Below, in pieces: positions 35,304-47,335 of a stretch of 64,000 bases of DNA; positions within the stretch are counted from its first letter, which is position 1; every line of letters begins with the position of its first letter. The notes under the pieces were generated by a model. That model saw only the letters and a list, made by a program, of their open reading frames with translations. It searched no databases and had not been told where the DNA came from. The translations under genes were made by a program, and so were the position numbers. This DNA comes from Dendrocalamus latiflorus (taxonomy: Eukaryota; Streptophyta; Magnoliopsida; Poales; Poaceae), in contig CM029663.1 in NCBI GenBank assembly GCA_017311315.1, positions 33,336,622 to 33,400,621 of the forward strand, given 5' to 3'.

Positions 35304-38300
35304 ATCCAAAAACTTGATAGGTTTTTTTCGGTAGTTGGCTTTGCTGCGTCGCTTAAGCCACACCCTCCATTTGATGGTTCAAATTTTAAGAGATGGCGTG
35401 CACGCGCAATCCTGTGGTTTACTGCCATGGAATGTTTTCATGCTGCACAAGGCAAGCCCGTTGAGCCTCTGTCTGATGAGGATGAACGCAAGTTCAATGC
35501 AGCGGATAACTTGTTTCGAGGTGCACTTGTCAACATACTGGCGGACAACATTGTGGATGTGTACATGCATTTGCCTACGGGCAAAGAGATGTGGAATGCA
35601 CTTGAGGCCAAGTTCGGAGTTTCCGATGCTGGTAGTGAGCTGTATGTCATGGAACAGTTCTATGACTACAAGATGGTCGATGACCGTTCTGTAGTAAAGC
35701 AAGCTCATGAGATTCAGGCGCTGGCAAAGGAGCTTGAGAACAATAAGTGCGAGTTACCGGACAAGTTTGTGGCTGACGGTATTATCGCCAAGTTACCACC
35801 TTCTTGGTCGGATTTTGCTACCTCTCTAAAGCACAAGAGGCATGAGTTTAGTGTTACTGATCTTATTGGCACTCTTGGTGTTGAAGAGAAGGCGAGGGCA
35901 AAAGATACTCGTGGCAAGAAAGTTGCTGCTGAGGGAGGTTCTAGCGCCAATTTGGTGCAGAAGAAGAATCCTCAGGCTTTCCACAACAAGAAGAAAAATA
36001 AGCCTTTCGTCAAGCCCAAGGCTACTACCGAGTTTAAGAAGAAAGGCAAAGGAAAGGGTAGCTACTTTGTGTGCGGTGATTCTGGCCATTGGGCTAAGGA
36101 TTGTCCAAATCGCAAGGATAAGCAGAAGAAGTCTGCCAACATGGTTATTAGTGACGCTGGAGGAACATCGGGGTACGGTAATTATTTACCTACAGTTCTT
36201 TCTGTTTGTCAATCACCTGAGTGGTGGGTTGACACTGGTGCTAATATTCATGTGTGTGCTGATATTTCCTTGTTTTCATCTTATCAGGTCGGTCGAGGTT
36301 GCTCCTTGTTGATGGGGAACGGATCGTATGCAGCTGTTCATGGTGTTGGTACGGTCGATCTGAAGTTTACTTCGGGAAAGACCGTGCAGCTGAAGAACGT
36401 GCAGCATGTCCCCTCCATAAAGAAAAATCTTGTCAGCGGATCTCTACTGTGTAGAGATGGTTTTAGGCTTGCATTTGAGTCCAATAAATGTGTCGTGTCT
36501 AAATATGGAACATTTATTGGTAAAGGCTATGAGAACGGAGGTTTGTTCCGTTTTTCTTTGATGGATTCCTGTAATAAAGTTGTGAACCATGTGTGTAACG
36601 ATGATGATGAGTCTAATATTTGGCATTCACGACTTTGTCATGTTAATTTTGGGTGTATGACGCGCTTAGCTAATATGAGTTTAATCCCGAAATTCACTTT
36701 GGTCAAAGGTTCTAAATGCCATGCGTGTGTTCAATCGAAACAACCTCGCAAGCCTCACAAGGCAGCAAAAGAGGCGAGGAATTTGGCACCGTTAGAACTC
36801 ATTCATTCCGATTTGTGCGAGATGAATGGCATGCTGACTAAAGGTGGAAAGAAATATTTCATGACGCTTATAGATGATTGCACTAGATTTTGCTACGTGT
36901 ACTTATTAAAAACAAAAGATGAAGCGTTGGATTACTTTAAGATCTATAAAGCTGAGGTAGAAAACCAACTTGAGAGGAAAATCAAGCGGGTAAGGTCTGA
37001 TCGTGGGGGAGAGTATTTTTCAAATGAGTTTACTTTATTCTGCGAGGAACATGGAATTATTCATGAGAGGACGCCTCCCTATTCTCCCGAATCAAACGGG
37101 GTTGTCGAAAGAAAGAATCGCACTCTAACTGATTTGGTTAACGCCATGTTAGACACTGCGGGACTTTCTAAGGAATGGTGGGGTGAGGCTATATTGACCG
37201 CGTGTCATGTCCTGAATAGAGTTCCTACAAAGAACAAAGAAGTAACACCATTCGAGGAATGGGAAAAGAAGAAGCTGACTCTCTCATATTTGCGCACCTG
37301 GGGATGTTTGGCCAAAGTTAACGTGCCAATTATCAAGAAGCGCAAACTTGGACCAAAAACCGTAGATTGTGTATTCCTTGGTTATGCTATGCACAGCGTG
37401 GGTTATAGGTTCTTAATTATAAAATCTGGAGTACCTGACATGCGTGTTGGTATAATCATAGAATCCAGAGATGCTACATTTTTTGAGAATGAATTTCCTA
37501 TGAATAGTGATGTACCTAGCTCATCTAGTCAAGAACCTATAATTTCCCTTGATTCTTTTCTGCCGATAGAACATGTTGAGCAAACGCCTGTGGAAAATCC
37601 TGAGGAGAATAACAATGAAGTTACTCGAAAGAGTAAGAGACAAAGGACTGCAAAGTCTTTTGGTGATGATTTCATTGTATACCTTGTGGATGACACTCCA
37701 AGAACCATTGAAGAGGCATATTCTTCTCCTGACGCTGACTATTGGAAGGAAGCAGTACGGAGGAGATGGACTCTATTATGTCTAATGGAACTTGGGAAGT
37801 CGTTGACCGTCCTTATGGGTGTAAACCTGTAGGATGTAAATGGGTTTTCAAGAAAAAGCTTAGGCCTGATGGTACAATTGAAAAGTACAAGGCAAGGCTT
37901 GTGGCCAAGGGTTATACCCAGAAAGAAGGCGAGGACTTCTTTGATACTTATTCACCTGTTGCCCGATTGACCACAATTCGAGTACTACTTGCCCTGGCTG
38001 CTTCTCATGGTCTTCTCGTTCATCAAATGGACGTTAAGACAGCTTTCCTAAATGGAGAGTTGGAGGAGGAGATTTATATGGATCAGCCAGACGGGTTTGT
38101 GGTAGAAGGTCAAGAAGGAAAGGTGTGCAAGTTGTTAAAGTCTTTGTATGGCCTAAAGCAAGCACCTAAGCAATGGCATGAGAAGTTCGACAGAACTTTG
38201 ACATCTGCTGGCTTTGTTGTGAATGAAGCCGACAGATGTGTGTACTATCGCTATGGTGGAGGAGAAGGAGTGATCTTGTGCTTGTATGTTGATGACATAC

Positions 38301-39238
38301 TGATTTTTGGGACCAACCTCAATGTGGTTGAGGAGGTCAAGGACTTTCTGTCCAAGAGTTTTGAGATGAAAGATTTGGGAGTGGCTGATGTAATTCTTAA
38401 CATTAAGCTACTGAGAGGAGGTGATGGTGGGGTTACACTTGTGCAATCTCACTATGTAGAGAAGGTCTTGAGTCGCTTTGGTTATAGTGACTGCAAGCCT
38501 GCTCCTACTCCTTATGATCTTAGTGTGTTATTGAGGAAAAACCGAAGAATAACAAGCGATCAATTGAGATACTCCCAGATCATTGGCTCATTGATGTATT
38601 TAGCTAGCGCTACGAGGCCTGACATCTCGTTTACTGTGAGCAAGCTAAGCCGGTTTGTTTCGAATCCGGGAGATGATCATTGGCGTGCTCTTGAGAGAGT
38701 AATGCGCTATCTAAAGGCAACTGTGAGCTATGGCATTCACTATGCTGGGTACCCAAAGGTACTGGAGGGCTACAGTGATTCAAACTGGATCTCTGATGCT
38801 GATGAGATAAAAGCCACGAGTGGATATGTGTTCACACTTGGAGGTGGTGCTGTTTCCTGGAAGTCTTGCAAGCAGACCATCTTAACGAGGTCAACAATGG
38901 AAGCAGAACTCACAGCATTAGATACCGCTACTGTTGAGGCTGAGTGGCTTCGTGAACTCCTTATGGATTTGCTGGTGGTTGAGAAACCGATACCGGCTAT
39001 CCTGATGAACTGTGATAATCAGACTGTAATTATCAAGGTGAACAGTTCTAAGGACAACATGAAGTCATCTAGGCATGTTAAGAGGCGGTTGAAGTCTGTC
39101 AGAAAGCTGAAAAACTCCGGAGTGATAGCACTGGACTATGTCCAGACAGCTAATAATCTAGCCGACCAATTTACAAAGGGTTTATCACGTAATGTGATAG
39201 ATAGTGCATCGAGTGAGATGGGCTTGAGACCCACATGA
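35304..39238 (+). pseudogene. Copia gag-pol polyprotein, one frameshift
   Basis: Gag starts without an ATG between the LTR and the FDGSNFKRWRAR motif. The zinc knuckle near 36063-36100 reads YFVCGDSGHWAKDC: the first Cys position is Tyr. The protease has DTGA at 36231. Integrase has Asp at 36810, Asp at 36999 and the SPESNGVVERKN Glu. The frame runs to 37832, but the RT continues in another frame from about 37764, because of a missing base near 37761-37763. RT has YVDD at 38285-38296, and RNase H follows to TGA at 39236. No other stop is present, so the element is nearly intact. Confidence 0.9.
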
Positions 39239-39781
39239 GTCATACCACAGTGGTAACCTGTTCTACGTGATCAGAGATCCCGTGAAGTAGGATGGTGAAA
39301 CAATCTGTTGGTTGACTGGGAGGAGAGACCTTTACAGGGCTCATTTCTTCAATGATGCGCTTCTCTCCTATTCTGTATGGCAGGTTGGTTTTTACCTCAA
39401 TGTGATCCAAGTGGCTTATTTAGAGCAGAGATGTTGGCCTACAGGACATCTTAGAAGGAACACACCTATATGAGTTCGACTGTTGGTCAAAGTCTATGAG
39501 ATTTGGGTGATCTCTAGATACTCATGAATAGGCATGGAGTATGACTTATACGCTCCAACAAGAGGGGATGCTTTAGGCAGCCTAGTACTAGTAAAGGAAT
39601 TGGGTAAAGCTTGTTCACACAAAACTGTCAATTCAAGGTATAGTCCATTGTTCAGTTGTGGATGAGTGTAACTCCTTTCCTAGGTGGATGTTCAACTTAA
39701 CAGTCTCCATCGAAACACTGGTATATCAAACAACAGCAGAACTGAGAGCATTTCTCGTGTGCCTTGAAATTTGGTGGGGAT

Positions 39782-40803
39782 TGTTGGATTAATTGGGCTT
39801 GCTTGGTCCATTTTAATTTAGCAATTAATCAAATAAAATTCCTAGGCCCACTATTAATGCTAGGTGTAAAAATTGTTTAGTCCCATATGGAGAATTGAAT
39901 GGGAGTTACACCACTTTAAAAGGTGGAACGTGGTAACCCCCTTGTGGAATTGAAGAGAGCCAATACACGCGCGCGCGCTCGCTCGCTCGCCTCGCCTCGC
40001 CACGCCACGCCGAGCCGTGCCGTGCCGTGCCGTGCGGTGCGTGTGCGTGTGCGTGTGCGCAGGTGTATCGGGTGCGGGCACGTTTTTCTTTATCTATTCG
40101 AAAATCGAAACGCACTGACTCCTGGCAGTAACGGTGCAGTTACTAGTGTATTATGGCTGCGGTTACTTTCGAGTAATGGATGCAGCTACTAGTGACTAAT
40201 AGCTGCAGTTACTCTGGCCTCTTCATTTTTGCTGTTACAAAAGAACTCTCCACTCCATACGAGAGATATGAGAGAAGAGTATTCTTGTTCTGTGTTGTTG
40301 CTGTTCTCTATCATGTCCGGTCCAGATCCTTGCGCGCACAAGTTTCTGGGCGAGTAGGCCTCCGGAACTTCGTCCGTTTGTGTACCTGCACGGGTAGGCA
40401 GGCGATCAAGTTTTTGGGGAGCGCATCAGCGCGACTACTCAATCTGCGACGTCTACTTCCTGGTGGTGAACCGTTCGCGGGACTACACTGCGAACATCTA
40501 CCTGCATCAAGCTTCGTCCTGCATCACGCCTCGATCGACTACATCGAATAGGTCATCATGTCGACTGATGGTAATGGCGCCTCCGGTGTCTCCGGCACTG
40601 GCCCCGCCCGAGGGTATAATTTGAAAACTTTTCTGGTGTATTTGTTTCTGTGCGCTATGAATATGTTAATAGATGATTCTGTTAGCTTGTTCGTTAGCGA
40701 ATATGAATACATCGTTGATAGATCACTCATGCATGTTTATGTCATGTTTTATATGCTGAATTTCTGGATTAAAATATACCGAAAATTGACTAGATTTCCA
40801 ACA
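39782..40803 (+). repeat. 3' LTR of the ARP3-intron copia element
   Basis: 1,022 bp. It differs from the 5' LTR mainly by expansion of GTGCC/GTGTGC repeats at 40010-40075 and an eight-base insertion (CGCACTGA) near 40110, plus scattered substitutions. Confidence 0.9.
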
Positions 40804-41580
40804 GGTTTCCGCGATGGATTGATTGGCTGTATATGCTGCTTCGATGAGGTGTTTCTGATTGGATCACCGTGTGGTGTGGGTGGGAGATACTCTGGGGCCG
40901 TGTGGTTTTCGTTGTTTGTTTCGGTACATTTGTTGCCGAAGGAACATGAACTGCAACGCATGTTGGGGGGAAAGGAACATTGAGGTTCACTCCCTATTTG
41001 GGGCACAACTTTCAGAGTGATAATAGGCTTCAATAAAAATTTGTGAAAAGTTGCCCTAGGTCTGCTCGTGTTGAAGGTGCTGTACAGTACAATCTGCAGT
41101 GTTTCTTGGCCTCTCGAGGTATACAGAAGGGGAAAGCGGTTGCTAGCTTCCAGCGCACATCTTGAACGATGGGTTTATGGAATTTCCACGGCCATCTTTG
41201 TTGAATTGACGTTTTTTTAGTTGAAAGAGTTGTCCTGTTCTTTCACAATTTGTAAGGCTCTAAATGCACACAGTCAACTCCCTGTAATGAAATGTTTATC
41301 TGGCTCGTGGTTCAAATTACAAACTCAAAAGCTTGAGATGTTGCCCATTTGGAAATGTAATTGTCACAGGTGCAATTCCTAAAGAATAAATGCAAGAGGT
41401 CAGGAAATAAATGATCCTAGGACAGAAACATTTCTCTTCAAGCTGTATTGTTTTGATTTCTCCACAACTGCTTGACTATTGCACATTTTTTCTATGCTAA
41501 GGTTATCATTTTTGCTGTACTAATAAGGTTATCAACATGTTGTTTGTTTTCTTACACCATTTGTATGATCCTATGCATAG
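40804..41580 (+). other. Remainder of ARP3 intron 1
   Basis: Intron sequence between the copia element and exon 2, with acceptor CTATGCATAG. Nothing else recognised. Confidence 0.6.
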
Positions 41581-42157
41581 GTATAGCAAACTTGGATTTT
41601 CTGGTAACTCTGAGCCGTCCTTCACCATCCCTACTGTAGTAGCTGTGAATGAATCTTTTTTGGACCAGTCAGAGCTGTGCAGTAGTGCAAATTGGATAGC
41701 ACAGTATAATGCAGGTGTCATGGCTGATCTTGATTTTTTTATTGGGGATGAGGCTCTATCGCATTTTAGATCTAGTGGGATGTACAGTTTAAAAAGCCCA
41801 ATCCATCATGGTCAGGTATGTGTAGACATTTCCTGTTCATGATATTGTCCTTTTTTGTGGGTAATATGCCCACTATTTCATACCCTTTTTCTGTTTTGTA
41901 GGTTGATGACTGGGATACAATGGAGAGGTTTTGGCAGCAATGCATTTTTCAACTATCTACGGTGCAATCCTGAGGAACACTACTTCCTTCTTACAGATAG
42001 TCCTGTCAGTACACCTGAAAGTCGTGAATGTACAGGAGAAATAATGTTTGAGACCTTCAATGTCCCTGGTTTATATATTTCTGTTCATTCCGTCCTCAGT
42101 CTTTCTGCCGGATATGCCTATCTGAAAAGTCTTTCTGATGAGAATTCAGCTTCTATG

Positions 42158-43069
42158 GTAGGTTCTGAAAACACCTTTTTGTGCTTTTGTTTGATCAAGT
42201 GTGATGTTGGTCGACAAGCAGTATCTTTATTGAAAATTTGTAAGATAGCTAATGTAAACTTGCTGTAATGATCTCATATTCCCATTAAGATAAACTCCCC
42301 TTTTACTTTTATAGTTTTTTTTAAAAAATAATCTTGTGTTTGGAGAAAAAAATCAGTCCACTTTTGTGTTATATTATCCATACATGCTTGTTGCTTGTCA
42401 ATTCCTGGAACTTCTATTCCAGTTTGGAGCTCTGTTTTGCTATTCCGTTTGCATACTGGTATGCAGATGAGCATGGTTTGCAAAAGGTTTGGAGCAGGAA
42501 GATAAGCAGATATTTATTGCATAATGAAGGAAACTTTTGGGGGGGGGGGCAACTATAGAATGACTGATGTAAATGTTTATTCAAACTGATTATTTCTGTC
42601 TAAAATTTGCTGCTTATGTCTCACTTGCAAATGCCATAATGAGTACACATTACTTTATTACCCACCAAAACTTTATTATGATTGAGACTTCTGATTGTGA
42701 AGCTCTGTAGAGCTATTTGGGTGTTTATTGTGTAATTGACAGAAGTATACCAAAGAAGATTTAAAATTACATGTAGCCTTGAAACAACAAACTTATTGCT
42801 TATTTAAGCACTAGGAGAAATCAACATTGATGGAACAGAGTTATTTAAATATCACAAGCGGTTGGTATGTGGAACCCACATTGTACCAATATGAAATCAC
42901 AAACATCATTAATTCTAGATCAAGTAATTGATGAGCATTAGGGGATTATGGTGAGCAATTACAATAATTGATGCAATTAATCCTCCAAAACCAATTCTGC
43001 AGTAATCAACGGATTAGTGGGATAACATTGTTTTAGGGAAGGGAACAACTTTGAATTGTACACATTGAA
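42158..43069. other. ARP3 intron 3 remnant and junction to CACTA DNA
   Basis: It starts with donor GTAGGT. A ten-base G run lies at 42541-42550. Where the ARP3 intron gives way to the CACTA element is not visible, and no CACTA left terminus was found. Confidence 0.4.
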
Positions 43070-43720
43070 TTTGCGTGATGGATGGTTGTGATCCTCCAGA
43101 TCTCCCAAACTGGTGCTTTTGATAAGAAGTGTAGATATTCAAGTGGCCAAGTATACCATCGACGAGGATACAGCCTTCGTCGAGAGGTACATTGCAGCAG
43201 GACTGCTGGCTTGTCGCGATAAGGAATATGTACTTATGCCCTACAACCAGAACTATCATTGGATTTTAATAGTAATTGTACCAAAATAGAATAAGGTATT
43301 TTACCTTGATTCCCTAAGTAAGAATAAAATGGACTTCACAATTGTCAGCTAAGTAATCGATAGATAGGTACATTTTCTCCATACATACCTATATTGTACT
43401 CTTTCTTTCCTTCCGAATGACTAAGGTTAACCTTTTCGATTCACATAGGGCATTCGAGATGTACATTGCAAAGGGAGGTGTCTCAATGCAAGGGGCCAAA
43501 GGCCTGACATATGCTTGAAATTTTAAGGTATTCGCTATTACACATTAATTAATCCTATGCAACAGTTTGTAGTAATTAATGCCTCTTGAATTAACACATT
43601 CTATTTTTTTACAGTGCCACCAGCAGCAACCGGGCAACACATATGGCTTCTACGTTTGCCACCATATGGAACTACTCCTCGATTCCTCGAGTATCACCAA
43701 TCCCAAAGTTTGTCAATCTT
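43070..43720 (+). pseudogene. Ulp1-type (C48) protease relic of a CACTA element
   Basis: The frame from about 43105 reads DEDTAFVERYIAAGLL then MPYNQNYHWILIVI, containing the catalytic His and followed by the FYLDSL Asp. It hits stops after 43290. The catalytic-Cys region at 43615-43680 reads GNTYGFYVCHHM; in related transposon proteases a Cys precedes GFYVC or GYYVC, and here that codon is missing. Plant CACTA and Mutator-like elements commonly carry such SUMO-protease-like genes. It is fragmented and cannot be active. Confidence 0.65.
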
Positions 43721-43914
43721 CCCAAAATTACTTCATACTTATCACGTTATATATATACGCACATTGATATTCCTATTGACAGATTGCGTTCATCCCGACA
43801 TCTGCATTGAAATAGCCTGACCTTTCCCGAATTCGAGCAGAGTTGGCGTTCTTTTTGATGGCTCAAGTTATAAAGTCAGAAGGACGGTTTCACTGCGCAC
43901 CATGATTTTTTATT

Positions 43915-44100
43915 GCTCTTATCACTCTGGAATCGAGGTCTCGGGAAAGGAAGATATCCATAATCAACGAACTTGTCGGCTACACAAGCAATGCTTGGAT
44001 GACAATCATGCACCATCTAAGTATAGCTTGTGCAACCTGACAAGTTCGTTGATTATGGATCTGTTCCTTTCGCGAGCCCTCGATTCCGGAGTGATAGAGC
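43915..44100. repeat. Long hairpin: 75-base inverted repeat, 36-base loop
   Basis: 43915-43989 and 44026-44100 are inverted copies with only a few mismatches. Both contain TCCATAATCAACGAACTTGTC in opposite orientation and GGAATCGAGG / CCTCGATTCC at the base. RNA from either strand would fold into a long near-perfect stem. It lies between the protease relic and the CACTA terminus. Confidence 0.9.
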
Positions 44101-44204
44101 AATAAAAAATACAATGTTACCATTTGACTGCAAATGCAACGTACATCTTTTGTAATTGTATATTTGTTAATGGATATTTTATTTCATTTCAATTATTTGA
44201 TTTG

Positions 44205-44360
44205 CGAAATGGATGTTTTATGTTTGTCAAATGGATGTTTTATGTTTGTCAAATGAAGTGCGATGTGAAGTGCATGTTTTATGTTTGTGAAATGAATTGA
44301 GATGTGAATTGGATGTTTTATGTATGTGAAATGAGTTCAGATGTGAATTGTATGTATATC
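44205..44360 (+). repeat. AT-rich tandem repeats
   Basis: Imperfect units of AAATGGATGTTTTATGTTTGTC and a longer variant with GAAATGAATTGAGATGTGAATTGG, five copies in total. Confidence 0.75.
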
Positions 44361-44439
44361 TGCTTGTTTCAGAGGGCATAGCTAGCATTTCCTGAGGCTA
44401 GCCAATAAACAGAAATATATTTAGGGGTAGAAATCAATA

Positions 44440-44608
44440 TCACAGACGGTTTTTACTTACAAACCGTCTATGATATTTACACCATAGACGGTTCGAAAAC
44501 CGTCTGTGATAACCTTTGATTATCATTGACCCATAAATTCAGACGGTTCAGAAAACCGTCTGTGATGATGTTTTTGAACCGTTTGTGATGATGATTTCTG
44601 TAGTAGTG
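44440..44608 (+). mobile_element. Right end of a CACTA element
   Basis: It terminates TTTCTGTAGTAGTG (reverse complement CACTACTACAGAAA). Before it are at least six direct and inverted copies of an AACCGTCTGTGAT unit, the classic CACTA subterminal array. It belongs with the Ulp1 relic and hairpin upstream. The left end is not in the expected interval. Confidence 0.8.
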
Positions 44609-45163
44609 TTTGTATTCAATTTTGGATTGTGCATGATGAATGTTTCATTAATTGCCTACAATGAATTAGGTGAAAATTTTCTAGATGATTAAGCTATGCA
44701 GAATTCAAACAATAATCCTAGAGTATATCTTTTTAGCAAAATGAATCAGATGACATTCCTTTTGGTCGGCATTTTCTGTAGGGGAAGCTGCGTAGTTTCT
44801 AATAGCTAAATGAATCAGACAACATTATTTCAATTAAATCTACATTCATGATCATTCATCTACTCTACCTGCATGAAATCTAGGATTTCTGTTTGATTTG
44901 TCATACCATTTCCTAGTGTTGGTTAATTACTTTGTTTACTGCCTTCAAGTTTTATATTCCCTAAACTAGCCATGCTGCCATTTCTTTCTCGATGCTTAAA
45001 AATTGTAAATTGCCTTCAAGTTTTATATATTCACCGAACTAACTAGGCTACCATTACTTTCTGCCTGCTTGAAGATTGTTGTGTGCTCGCTGTAAGGAAA
45101 CATCCATTTTTTCATTTATAGTTAGAGCTGAGATGTGATATATTTTTATCCTATTTATAGATA
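44609..45163. other. Unassigned DNA between CACTA and Helitron
   Basis: AT-rich, with a loose repeat of GCCTTCAAGTTTTATAT at 44942 and 45012. It is contiguous with 49669 onward once the Helitron is removed. Confidence 0.4.
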
Positions 45164-45192
45164 CTAGTAAGGTGCCCGTGCGTTGCAACGGA
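45164..45192 (-). other. Helitron 3' terminus with hairpin
   Basis: The minus strand reads CCGTTGCAACGCACGG, a short stem-loop, then GCACCTTACTAG. The hairpin about ten bases before CTAG is the Helitron termination signal. Confidence 0.8.
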
Positions 45193-46264
45193 AAACCAAA
45201 TAAAAGTGATGCATACTATCAAATATAATCTCAAATTGAATAATAAACATCAATTTTATTTTACGTCATCATGTATCAAGCAAACATACATGTTCATACT
45301 CGTAAATAAATCAAACAATTATCAGTCTTCAATTCCTGCAAGTTGACAAAAATGATGATTGAGATGAGATATAAGTTACTAATATGTACTGCAAATGTTT
45401 TTTTTAGATCATGTACTGCAGATGCTAAGAAAAATTTTATTCAAGATGTCACTTGCAGAAGTCAACTCATGCAATGATATAAGGCATATAGCAAACTGTA
45501 AAGTAATTACCAAGCATTAGGGAAGCAGAGGACGATGATGATGCCTTTAGGACCAGAGTTTTATTACTGCGATCAGAAATTCAGAATATTGAAGAGACGA
45601 TGGAGACAGACATGGTGACATCTGATACTTAACTCTTTTGTTGATGCAGTACTATACCCTTGTATGCAAAGCTTACACTAAGCACAATGAACTGAAACAA
45701 CCACTAATATTTGGGGAAATTATGCATTTTCAATATTTGGAAACATCCTTTAGCTACGAAAGTTTGTTGTTATAAGACTCAGCATACAGTTAGCAATGAA
45801 ACATCTAAAAGTACTAAAAACAGCACTTTGCTACCTGTTTTTATTACTACTTTTTCTACATATTGATGAGCATCCCAGTCCAGAAAATGCTTTAAAGCTA
45901 TGTTGTTCCAGAGATCATACAAAGCCAAAAAAAAGCACAACCAGAGTTACATGTACTCAATTATAGCCTAGTCTTAATTTGCTAGAAAATTAATATAGTG
46001 GTTTTTAAAGGTGCATAAGCAAACTACAAACATAGAAAGCAAAAGGCTAATTGATATATATGGATTGATGATATCATCTATAACATATTTTGGATAAGTG
46101 AATCTTATGTGCCTTAATGAATACTCAAATTGAGCACAACCAGCCTGACCATAGAAAAGGGGCCGACCATTGAGCTTGATCTAGTTTAGTGATCCCAGGT
46201 GGGCAGGGTAAGACAAATAAAAATAAGTTACACCAACCTCGTTAAAATGCTTGGCTACACATAC

Positions 46265-46508
46265 CTCAAGAGCAAACTCATGCTTGGCTACATCAATCTT
46301 GTTAAAATGCAAGGACCAGAGGCAAATGGGTCTTGTAGAGAATACTGCATGCATAAAGCATGTTGTTCATGAATGTTGCAGGGTTTGTTGATCTGGGGGT
46401 GTCAATTACATATGCAACGACTGTTGGAAACGTTGATGTAAAAGCTTTAGTGATGATAGCTCCTGAAGCTGACCATGTGAAGATTTCAATCTGCCCTGAG
46501 GTATTCAC
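46265..46508 (-). pseudogene. GPN1 (QQT2-like) GTPase gene fragment
   Basis: One exon with acceptor TTATGTGCAG and donor GTATGTG. It encodes SGQIEIFTWSASGAIIT, then VVAYVIDTPRSTNPATFM and LYACSILYK, the GPN-loop GTPase region. GPN1 helps import RNA polymerase II subunits. A one-base insertion near 46313 shifts the frame before the NK-D guanine motif. It was captured with splice sites by the Helitron. Confidence 0.8.
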
Positions 46509-47150
46509 CTGCACATAATCTAGCTGGTCTGCTCGTCTTGCAATAACAAATATAACCTGTAAGGATAAATATTTGGTGCCATATTAGCTGAATGACACAA
46601 GGGTGGCGGTCCAGCACCTCCTACTGGGACAACACACAGATTGCTCAGGGTGTAAGCTACCTCCTATTCTTTGTCAAACAATGCACTTGTGAGGTGGTGT
46701 ATCAGCAAAGGCGTAGCCTCACTGGTAAAAATCAATTTCTTGTGCTCAAAACTGCCTGTTCTATATTTGACAATGCCCACGATGCCGTATCAGTAAAATG
46801 ATGCTTGATCAATAACTACATGGCTACATGCATATATATCAGGCTGATTAGGACCAGTTTGGATGGGTTCAGCTTCTAGAAAACCTCATAAGCTATGCAT
46901 TTCATAAAATGTTTTGTGAAGGGGCTTAAACTTTTCAATACAAATATGGCTCAAACTTTTGTCAGAGGGAAAATGCGGCTTAATCTTTAAGAAAACCCTT
47001 CATTAGTACCCATCTTGGAATGGCTTAAGCTTTATCACCACTTTAAGCTTATGGTAAAGCCCTCTTAATTCCTTAAAAAAAGCTCTTGGTAAAAGGATAA
47101 CTGTGACATAAGAAACTCGAGACACACACAATCAGAACAAGAGATATAAC

Positions 47151-47335
47151 CTTGATGAGATTTGACAATGCCCAAACAGCAGTTCTTGCTGTAGAACCCT
47201 TGCTTGAAAGCATTAAGTGGGCAAGAGGCCACAAAGCACTTTGTGCGAGTTATGTGCTCCTCAGCTCTGTTCCTTCACCAGCAACGTTACCAATGGCCCA
47301 TGCACATTGCTCAGCAACAAGTGTGGAGCTCTTCT
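47151..47335 (-). pseudogene. Importin-alpha (IMPA9-like) gene fragment
   Basis: One ARM-repeat exon encoding EKSSTLVAEQCAWAIGNVAG, then a TAA at about 47258-47256, then STARTAVWALSNLIK and donor GTTATA. It is characteristic of the divergent plant importin alpha isoform 9 type, which carries nuclear cargo. The in-frame stop and lack of neighbouring exons make it a fragment. Confidence 0.78.

Larger units (their letters stand above)
34322..40803 (+). mobile_element. Ty1/copia element in ARP3 intron 1
   Basis: A complete LTR-to-LTR element, 6.48 kb. The LTRs begin TGTTGGATTAATTGGG and end GATTTCCAACA. Flanks are GGGTT on the left and GGTTT on the right, so only GGTT matches as a duplication. 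The 3' LTR follows a purine-rich TTGGTGGGGAT. Gag and pol domains are all present in copia order with one frameshift. No canonical TGGTATCAGAGC primer site follows the 5' LTR, which points to a leader deletion. LTR similarity is high outside simple repeats, so insertion is fairly recent. Confidence 0.9.
34151..42157 (+). pseudogene. ARP3: ARP3 (actin-related protein 3), first three exons only
   Basis: Exon 1, 34151-34197, encodes MVPAALPAVVIDNGTG (donor GTAAAC). Exon 2, 41581-41815, encodes the YSKLGFSGNSEPSF to HHGQ region. Exon 3, 41902-42157, encodes the VDDWDTMERFWQQC to NVPGLY region. ARP3 is a core subunit of the Arp2/3 complex that nucleates branched actin. These exons cover about 180 of roughly 430 residues, including the first ATP-binding loop. 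A run of five Ts at 41945-41949 shifts the frame in exon 3. No later exon is found. A leader and CT-rich 5' UTR precede exon 1, so a promoter may be present. Intron 1 holds a copia element. Confidence 0.88.
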
